Shown: positions 21,001 through 29,500 of the stretch, piece by piece
Position numbering within the stretch: the stretch's first letter is position 1
Layout: each line of letters begins with the position of its first letter
Origin: Candidatus Thiomargarita nelsonii
GTDB lineage: Bacteria > Pseudomonadota > Gammaproteobacteria > Beggiatoales > Beggiatoaceae
Direction: 5' to 3'
Length of the DNA stretch: 64,000 nt
Assembly: GCA_000785145.2 (NCBI GenBank)
Contig: JSZA02000001.1
Coordinates: 124,001-188,000 of the forward strand
Notes under the pieces: model-generated
Seen by the model: only the letters and a program-made list of their open reading frames with translations
Databases searched by the model: none
What the model was told of the DNA's origin: nothing
Program-made: the position numbers and the translations under genes

Positions 21001-23558
21001 AGGAAGTCACTTTCCAGCAAGCACTAACTCTACCAGAAGGTATTGAAAGAACTGTTCAGTTAATGTTAACTCCCGATGAGAAAATTGGCTACTCTTTCAA
21101 AATTTTTAGTCTTGATGAGGAAAGTGAAACGCCTGCTTGGACATGTCACGCGACGGGCAAATTTTTAGATTCCAATAAAGACGTGTCTCCGATTGATTTA
21201 TCAGTCTTGCAAGCTCAGTGCAGTGAAGCGTTGTCTGTAGAAGCGTTTTACCAAAAAACGCAAGCATTAGGCATTGACTATGGTGCCAGCTTTCAAGTGC
21301 TTGAACAATCTTGGCGGGGGGGCGGAGAAGGGTTAGCGCGGATTCGCTTGCTGGAAACATTAGCCACAAATGATTATAACTGCCATCCTGTGTTGTTAGA
21401 TGCGGGATTTCAAGTGTTAGGCGCGGCTGTTCCTGATGAAACTGAATCAAACGATGTTTATCTACCTGTGGGTTTAGAACGTATGCATGTCTACCATCGC
21501 CCTGAACATCAGTTATGGGGTCATGCCATAATACGTCCGCTTAATAGTGCGACACCACAAACTATCACGGCGGATATACGTTTGTTTGACGATTCCGGTC
21601 GGTTGCTGGTTGGCATCGAAGGATTATCAATCAAACGTACCAGTCGTGAGGTGCTGTTGCGGGCTCTCCAACCCGATTTAAGTGATTGGTTATACACTGT
21701 GGCTTGGCAGTCCAAGGTAGAGCAATTAGTGTCCCCACAAGCAGAACCGGATTCTTGGTTGATATTGGCAGATCAAGGCGGCGTTGGTGCGAAAATAGCA
21801 GAATTATTGCAAGCACGGGGCGAGCATTGTGTGCAGCTTTATGCCAAAACTTCTGTCGATTTTGAGCCTATTTTAAAAACGCTTTTGCAAACTGAGCCGT
21901 TCTCTTTAGGTATTATTCATTTATGGAGCTTAGATGTAGCAGGTTCAGAGGAATTGACACTGTCCGCCATAGAGCAAGCGCAGCGTTTAGGATGTGAGAG
22001 CGTTTTACATTTAGTGCAGACACTTAGCCGGCATGAGGTTTCTCCGCGTTTGTGGTTAGTCACCCAAGGGGCAGTGCCCGTCGAAAAGAGTCCGCTAAAC
22101 GTTGCACAATCGCCTTTATGGGGTTTAGGTAAAGTCATTGCCTTGGAACATCCTGATTGGTGGGGCGGTATGCTTGATTTAGCACCTGAAATGCCTTTAG
22201 ATGCCGCAAAGAGCTTATTGACGGAAATTCAAAATTCGCAAGGTGAAGATCAGGTAGCCTTTCGGAATGGGCAACGCTATGTCGCTCGCCTTGTGCGGTA
22301 CCGCCGTCCACAAATAATTCAAGCAATGCCGTTAGACGCGGATAATACCTATTTGATTACGGGTGGTTTGGGCGCATTAGGATTGATCTTTGCACAGTGG
22401 ATGGCGGCGCGAGGCGCACAACATCTGGCTCTCATTGGACGTAGCAATGCTAGTCATGCACGGGAAATTTTAGATCAACTGGCGCGAAATGGTACCAAGG
22501 TGCGCGTTTTTCAAGCTGATGTTTCTTGTCAGGTCGAAATGGCTAAGGTGCTTGAATCCATTAAAATATCTATGCCACCCCTACGAGGTATTGTACATGC
22601 CGCTGGTATTTTGGATGATGGCGTGTTAGTGCAACAAAACTGGGAACGTTTCATGCGAGTGATGGCTCCCAAAGTGGTAGGCACTTGGCATCTGCATACC
22701 TTGACTCAAGACTTACCTTTGGATTTCTTTGTTTGTTTTTCTTCAAGTTCTACTTTAATGGGTGCCACTGGACAAGGCAACTATGTTGCTGCCAATACCT
22801 TTATGGATGCGTTGGCCCATCATCGACGGGCACGGGGATTGCCCAGTTTGAGCATTAACTGGGGTGTATGGGCAGATGCCGGCATGGCTGCCAACTTAGG
22901 AAGTTATGATCAGAACCGTTTCGCTGAGTATGGCATTGGCAAAATTGCTACAAAACAAGGATTACAAGTATTTGGAGAATTGTTGGAACAAAATGCGGTC
23001 CAAGTTGGTGTGATGCAGGTAAACTGGTCAAAATTATTACAACAATTTTCTCCCAATAATGAACCGCCTTTACTTTCTGAGTTGGTTAACCAAATACACC
23101 AAGTTGAGGAAACTGAACAACAACCTGCAAGACAGCTAGAAGAATTACGGCTACAATTCAAAAAGGCTTCGCCGGATGAACGCATCGCTCGCTTAACAGC
23201 TTACCTACAAACACAGGTTGCCAATGCTCTACGCTTGAATACCGCTCAATTGGATGTGCAACAACCCTTGAACAATATAGGGGTAGATTCTTTGATGGCG
23301 GTTGAACTGAGAAATAAAGTGAGAAAAGAGTTGGGTGTAGATGTGCCTATCGTGAAATTTATGGAAGGTGCCAGTGTCGTAGATTTGGCAACGCAACTTA
23401 GTTTGCAACTCACCGAGACTGGGGCAACGGAGCCGGAAACACAAAATAGGGACACTGGTATTAACTTGGAAAATCCGGAGGACATGTTGGCAAATCTGGA
23501 TCAGTTGAGTGATGAAGAGGTAGATGCGCTATTGAACACGAGTTTGGTTGAAGAATAG
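18063..23558 (+). CDS. Type I polyketide synthase module 5 (KS-AT-DH-KR-ACP)
   Basis: This 1831-residue module is the only one here with a dehydratase, so it should introduce a double bond. KS spans about 37-460 (Cys204) and AT about 550-850 (Ser643, HAFH from 743, malonyl type). DH spans about 915-1195, with catalytic His947 in HHRVFQTVIVP and Asp1113 in HPVLLDAGFQ. The usual Gly of HxxxGxxxxP is Gln951, a variation that leaves the catalytic pair intact. KR spans about 1220-1620 and has an LDD motif and Tyr1574 (QGNYVAAN), a B-type pattern that fits supply of a D-hydroxy substrate to the DH. The ACP Ser is 1743 in GVDSL. The tail LDQLSDEEVDALLNTSL is docking-like and faces the NRPS-type N-terminus of the next protein. 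Confidence 0.95.
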   Translation: MQKMPHLSPLKQAFLALEEMQAKLRGMEQSRTEPIAIIGMGCRFPKEANNPEKLWQILHDGVDVITEVPSQRWDVDAFYDPDPKVPGKTYTRHGGFLSVIDQFDPHFFGISPREAISMDPQQRLVLEVSWEALENAGLVQNRLAGSQTGVFIGISSSEYASYLLGDLNQIDPYHITGTSLNGAAGRLSYTLGFQGPCMAIDTACSSSLVAVHQACLSLRNGECQQALAGGINLILTPMGSVALSKALALSPTGHCKAFDEAADGMVRGEGCGVIVLKRLSDAMKNGDNILALIRGSAVNQDGPSSALTVPNGPAQDAVIRQALANGNVKPEEVDYIEAHGTGTSLGDPIEAGALGRVFGQDRPKDHPLMMGSVKTNIGHLEACSGIASLIKVVLSLQHEEIPPHLHFTQPSSHIRWDELPLKVPTESIAWPSGERRRLAGVSAFGFSGTNAHVVLEEAPEAVTQASSPLVERPLHMLTLSAKTDTALKQLAQRYENHLSTHPDLALENLCFTANTGRAHFPYRLAVIATSTAEVRDQLLALTAVQSGDLPKVAFLFTGQGSQSVGMGRELYETQPTFRKTLDHCDEILRPYLETPLLQVLYTEANPKLDETAYTQPALFALEYALAKLWLSWGITPTAVMGHSVGEYVAACIAGVFSLEEGLKLVAERARMMQALPQDGEMAAVFANETQVTSAIQSYAHEVSIAAVNGPQNIVISGKRETIEAIIAVLSEDGIEAKPLKVSHAFHSPLMEPMLSEFKRVASEVTYALPQINLISNVTGQTVAAEVATPEYWCRHVRQPVRFAASIDTLHEQDYEIFIEIGPKPTLSGMGSQCLPDDEGVWLPSLRQGENDWQTLLQSLADLYVRGASVNWTSFDHDYPRHRIALPTYPFQRERYWTDNAVMFQGTGIRYKKDKHPLLGQQLVLADTQEIRFESHISQYAPAFLAHHRVFQTVIVPATAYLEMALAAGASVFKTDNLVVEEVTFQQALTLPEGIERTVQLMLTPDEKIGYSFKIFSLDEESETPAWTCHATGKFLDSNKDVSPIDLSVLQAQCSEALSVEAFYQKTQALGIDYGASFQVLEQSWRGGGEGLARIRLLETLATNDYNCHPVLLDAGFQVLGAAVPDETESNDVYLPVGLERMHVYHRPEHQLWGHAIIRPLNSATPQTITADIRLFDDSGRLLVGIEGLSIKRTSREVLLRALQPDLSDWLYTVAWQSKVEQLVSPQAEPDSWLILADQGGVGAKIAELLQARGEHCVQLYAKTSVDFEPILKTLLQTEPFSLGIIHLWSLDVAGSEELTLSAIEQAQRLGCESVLHLVQTLSRHEVSPRLWLVTQGAVPVEKSPLNVAQSPLWGLGKVIALEHPDWWGGMLDLAPEMPLDAAKSLLTEIQNSQGEDQVAFRNGQRYVARLVRYRRPQIIQAMPLDADNTYLITGGLGALGLIFAQWMAARGAQHLALIGRSNASHAREILDQLARNGTKVRVFQADVSCQVEMAKVLESIKISMPPLRGIVHAAGILDDGVLVQQNWERFMRVMAPKVVGTWHLHTLTQDLPLDFFVCFSSSSTLMGATGQGNYVAANTFMDALAHHRRARGLPSLSINWGVWADAGMAANLGSYDQNRFAEYGIGKIATKQGLQVFGELLEQNAVQVGVMQVNWSKLLQQFSPNNEPPLLSELVNQIHQVEETEQQPARQLEELRLQFKKASPDERIARLTAYLQTQVANALRLNTAQLDVQQPLNNIGVDSLMAVELRNKVRKELGVDVPIVKFMEGASVVDLATQLSLQLTETGATEPETQNRDTGINLENPEDMLANLDQLSDEEVDALLNTSLVEE

Positions 23559-23582
23559 ATTATTATTTATATTGAGGTAAAC

Positions 23583-26500
23583 ATGGATAATCAACTTTCT
23601 GCACAAGAAAAACGGGCATTACTTGCCAAATTACTCCAGAAAAAAGCAAGTAAAACTAAAAAATTATTGCCGTTGTCTTCTGGTCAGCAAGCCCTGTGGT
23701 TTTTGTACCAAAGTGCCCAGGATAGTGCAGCTTATAATACCGCGTTTACTGTGCGTATTTGTTCCTCTGTGGATGTACAAGCATTGCGGCGTGTGTTTCA
23801 AACATTAATCACTCGCCATCCTTCCCTACGTAGCACTTTTACGTTACGAGAGGGTGAGCCGGTACAAGAAGTTCATGGCTATCAAGAGGTTTTTTTTGAG
23901 GAGATTAATGCGTCAGGCTCTACAGACAATGAGTTGTACCAGCAAGTGGTTGAATCCTATCAGCGTCCTTTTGATTTAGAAAATGGTCCGGTACTGCGAG
24001 TCAGTTTGTTCTCTCGTAGTGAAAACGATCATGTTCTGTTGTTGGCGATTCAACATATTGTTTGCGATGCCTGGTCTATTTGGCTGTTGGTGGATGAATT
24101 TCGGCGGTTATACTCAACGGAAAAATCGACTTTGTCGCCACTTCAGCATCAATATGCCGATTATATACAATGGCAGAACAAGATGTTAAACAGTGCCCAA
24201 GGAGAGCAACTTGGGGCTTATTGGCAAAAACAACTTTCTGGTGAGTTACCCATACTGGCATTGCCAACGGATCGAGCTAGGCCAGCGGTGCAAAGCTATA
24301 GGGGCAAAACCTACGCATTCAGATTGTCTCAAGAATTGACTCAACAGCTAGATGCATTGGCAAAGTCAGAGGGTGCCACCCTATACATGACGCTTTTAGC
24401 GGCATTTCAAGTACTACTGTATCGCTACACCGGTCAAGAAGATATTTTAGTGGGTTCGCCAACCAGTGGTAGAACTCAGGCTGAGTTTAGCGAGATTGTG
24501 GGTTTCTTTGTCAATCAAATTGTCTTGCGGGCAAATCTTGAAGGTAATCCCAGTTTTGTGAGCTTTTTGAGTCAAGTACGCAAGACAGTGTTAGCAGCAC
24601 TTGCCCATCAAGATTACCCTTTTTATCTATTAGTCAAACAATTGCAACCCATTCGCTCACCAAGCCGCTCACCGATTTTTCAAGCGTACTTTATTCTGCA
24701 AAAGCAACAACAAGGAGAGTTATCCGATTTTATAGCCAAAGGTGAAAAAAACTCCCGCCTCAATTGGAATGGCCTTGAAATTGAACCGTTTGAAATACCT
24801 CAAATGGAAGGCCAATTTGATTTGACTTTAGAATTAATGGAGATAAGGGGAGCATTGTCTGGTGTCTTCAAATATAATCAGGATTTGTATGATGAAACCA
24901 CAATAGCGCGGATGCTAGGACATTTTAGGACTTTGCTGGAAGCCGTTGTGTCTGAGCCACACCAATGTATTTCACAATTGCCCTTACTGACCAAGAGAGA
25001 GCAACAACAATTATTAGTGGAATGGAATGCTACCCAAGTCAATTATCCTCAAGATAGGTGTTTGCATCAGTTGATTGAAGCACAAGTTGAAAAAACTCCA
25101 GATGCTTGTGCGGTGGTTTTTGAAGATAAACAATTGACATACCGCCAATTAAATCAAAGAGCTAATCAACTCGCGCACCATTTACAAACCTTGGGTGTTG
25201 GGCTTGATGTTTTAGTGGGCATTGGCATGGAACGCGGTTTGGAAATGGTCTATGGGTTGTTAGGCATTCTAAAGGCTGGTGGTGCTTATGTGCCGTTAGA
25301 TCCCACATATCCTAAAGAACGTCTGGCTTTGATGCTGGAAGATTCACAAGTAGCTGTGCTATTGACTCAGCAAAAATTAGTTGAAAAACTGTCACTGCTT
25401 AAAGGCTCCATTCCAATTATTTGTTTGGATAGTGAGTGGGAAAAAATTGCTCAGGCGAGTCCCGAAAATCCTCTTAGTGAGGTTAAGCCGGCAAACCTTG
25501 CTTATATGATTTATACATCAGGCTCGACTGGCAAGCCAAAGGGTGCAATGAATACTCATCTAGGCATTTGCAATCGTTTATTGTGGATGCAGGATGCTTA
25601 TCAATTAAGTGTAAACGATAGTGTATTACAAAAAACACCTTTTAGCTTTGATGTTTCTGTCTGGGAATTTTTCTGGCCCTTAATGACGGGGGCGCGTCTG
25701 GTGATGGCGAAACCCGGTGGACATCAGGATCGCACTTATTTGGTCAAACTCATTGCGGAACAAAAAATTACCACGCTACATTTTGTGCCCTCTATGCTTC
25801 GAGTTTTCTTGGATGCACAAGATATTGAAAATAAATGTCAGTCTTTGAGACAAGTGATTTGCAGCGGAGAGGCGTTAACGGTTGATCTTCAAGAATGTTT
25901 TTTGACACGTTTGGGGGCAAGCGAATTGCACAACCTCTATGGCCCCACGGAAGCCGCTATTGATGTGACTTTTTGGCATTGCCAGCGAGACAGTCAATTG
26001 CGAACAGTGCCCATAGGTCGGCCTATTGCCAACACCCAACTGTATATTTTAGATCGCTATCTCCAAGCGGTGCCGGTTGGTATATCAGGTGAATTGCACA
26101 TTGGCGGCGTTGGGTTGGCGCGTGCTTATCTCAACCGTCCTGAATTAACGGCGGCAAAATTTATTCCTAATCCTATTGCTGGTGATCAACGCCTTTACAA
26201 AACGGGTGATTTAGCGCGTTATTTACCGGACGGTAATATTGAGTATTTGGGGCGCATGGATCATCAGGTCAAAATTCGTGGTTTTCGGATTGAATTGGGA
26301 GAGATTGAAACGATATTGACTCAACATGCTGAGGTGCGCGAAGCGGTTGTTGTCGTGCGTGAAGAGCAAAGCGATAAGCGGTTGGTGGCGTATGTGGTAT
26401 CCACATCTGACCAAGCGCAACGAAGTACTTCTGATTTACGTGGTTTTCTTAAAGAGCAATTACCCGATTATATGGTGCCTTCTGTCTTTGTCATGCTGGA

Positions 26501-29500
26501 TGCGTTGCCGCTTACACAGAATGGTAAGGTGGATCGCGGTGCTTTGCCTGATCCTGAAGGCGAACGCCCCGAATTAGATGCTGCTTATGTCACTCCACAA
26601 ACCGAGACAGAACAACAGATTGCGGCTATTTGGCAAGAAGTGCTACAATTAGAAAAAGTAGGTATTCATGATAATTTCTTTGAGCTGGGTGGTCATTCTT
26701 TACTGATAGCGCGTGTTCACAACGAGTTGCAAGAAATTTTTGGGCAATCATTGTCGATGGTTGAACTATTTCAGTATCCAACTATACATACCTTAGCAAA
26801 ACATTTAATTCTGAAGTTCAGAAGCTCAGAAGTTCAGGCGTTCAGGGGTTCAGAAAAAACTAAAATTAAATCTTCCAAGCCAGAAAATATTGCTATTATT
26901 GGCATGTCTTGTCGTTTTCCGGGCGCAAAAAATGTGGAGGCTTTTTGGCAAAATCTACGCGATGGCATTGAATCCATCAATTTTTTCTCTGATGAAGAAT
27001 TGTTATCTTCAGGTATCGAGCCGACTTTACTGAATAATCCCAATTATGTTAAAGCTAATGCCTCTTTAGCAGATGTCGATTTATTTGATGCCGCTTTTTT
27101 TGATTACACGCCCAAAGAAGCTGAAGTCATGGATCCTCAACAGCGTCTGTTTTTGGAATGTGCTTGGGATGCGATTGAGAGTACTGGTTATGATGTTGAC
27201 CGTTTGGGGGCTACAGGTGTTTTTGCTGGAGTCGGCATGAATACTTATTTGTTTAATAACATTTATCCCAATCGGGAGATTAGAGATTCAGTTGGTGGTT
27301 TTCAACTGATGATAACCAATGATAAAGATTTTTTAGCAACTCGTATTTCTTATAAGCTTAATTTGAAAGGTCCAAGTATTAATGTCCAAACCGCTTGTTC
27401 AACTTCATTGGTTGCAGTGCATTTAGCTTGTCAAAGTTTGTTAAATGGCGAGTGTAACATGGCTTTGGCAGGTGGCGTTTCAATCCGGGCAGGACAAAAT
27501 GAAGGTTATTTGTATCAAGAGGGTATGATTTTGTCGCCTGATGGTCATTGTCGCGCCTTTGATGCTAAAGCACAGGGCACTGTAGGTGGCAATGGAGTTG
27601 GCATTGTGGTGCTCAAGCGTTTAGAAGATGCTTTGGCGGAGGGGGATTGCATTCATGCTGTGATAAAAAATTCGGCGATTAATAATGATGGCGCATTGAA
27701 AGTGGGTTACACCGCGCCTAGTGTTGATGGTCAATCCGCTGTGATTGCCGATGCTATGCAAAATATAGATTATGAAAGCATAAACTATATAGAAACGCAT
27801 GGTACGGGGACAATGCTGGGGGATCCAATTGAAATAGCTGCACTAAGTCAAGCGTATCAATCGCACACTCAAAAAAATGGTTTTTGCGCCATTGGCTCCG
27901 TAAAAACCAATGTAGGACATTTGGATGCAGCGGCTGGTGTTGCTGGTTTGATTAAAACTGTGTTGGCATTAAAATATAAAGCATTGCCGCCTAGTCTGCA
28001 TTTTGAACAGGCGAATCCAAAAATTGATTTTGTTAATACGCCTTTTTTTGTGAATAGTACATTATCTGAGTGGAAATCGGATGGTATTCCTCGTCGCGCC
28101 GGGGTGAGTTCTTTTGGTATTGGGGGTACCAATGTCCATACAGTTTTAGAAGAAGCACCCTCAGCACCTTCATCTGAAAAATCCAAAGATTGGCAATTAG
28201 TGCTTCTATCGGCAAAAACCGACTCAGCATTAGATACAGCCACGTCAAATTTGGCTGAATATTTAAAACAGCATCCCGATATTAACTTTGGGGATGTGGC
28301 TTACACCCTGAGTCAAGGTCGCAAAGTTTTCAATCGTCGCCGTATGTTGGTTTGCCAAACGCTTGGTGATGCCATCAATGCACTAAGTAGCCCGATAAGT
28401 GTTTTTACCCAGGCTCAAGAAGCTAAGGAACGGCCAGTGGTATTTATGTTTTCAGGGCAAGGTTCACAATATGTAAATATGGGGTTGGAACTTTACCAAC
28501 ATGAGCCGATGTTTCATAAACAAGTGGACAAGTGTGCAGAGATTCTGAAATCTCATCTTAATTTTGATTTAAGAACAATACTTTATCCCAGTGCAGAACA
28601 ATTCATTGAGGCTGAAGAACAACTTCAACAGACAGCAATAACCCAGCCTGCCTTGTTTGTTGTTGAATATGCACTGGCTCAATTATGGTTGAGTTGGGGT
28701 GTGCGTCCGGTGGCGATGATAGGTCATAGTATTGGTGAATATGTGGCTGCCTGTCTGGCTGGTGTATTTTCTTTGGAAGATGCCTTGGCACTGGTGGCGG
28801 CACGCGGACATAAGATGCAGCAATTACCCCGGGGTGCTATGTTAAGTGTATCTTTGTCTGAAACCGAAATAAGTAGTTACTTAAATCAAGATTTGTCATT
28901 AGCAGCGATTAATGCACCCTCTCTATGTGTGGTGTCTGGCACCCTCTCGGCTATCACTACTTTAGAAAGCCAATTGAACACCCAAAACATAGACTCTCAG
29001 CGTTTGCATACTTCTCATGCGTTTCATTCTGCGATGATGGTGCCTATCTTAGAGCCATTCACTTCGCTCGTTAACAAAGTCACCCTAAGCCCCCCCCAAA
29101 TACCCTACTTGTCTAATGTTACTGGCACTTGGATTACCGCAATACAGGCAACCGATCCTTCTTACTGGGCAAAACATCTTCGTCAAACGGTGCGCTTTGC
29201 TGATGGAATACAAAAATTAATAAAACAACCAGAATATGCTTTGTTGGAAATTGGCCCTGGACGGACGTTGACAACCTTAGTCCGACAACATTTAGCCAGC
29301 GAACAAGTGGTCTTGACTTCGATACGCCATCCAAAAGACCATCAAGCCGATTTATCATTCTTGCTTACCACACTAGGCAAGCTTTGGCTATCAGGTGTTT
29401 CAATAGATTGGACTGGTTTTTATGCCCATGAACAACGTCAGCGTTTGCCCTTGCCGACATATCCTTTTGAGCGTCAACGTTATTGGATTGAGCCGCCAGA

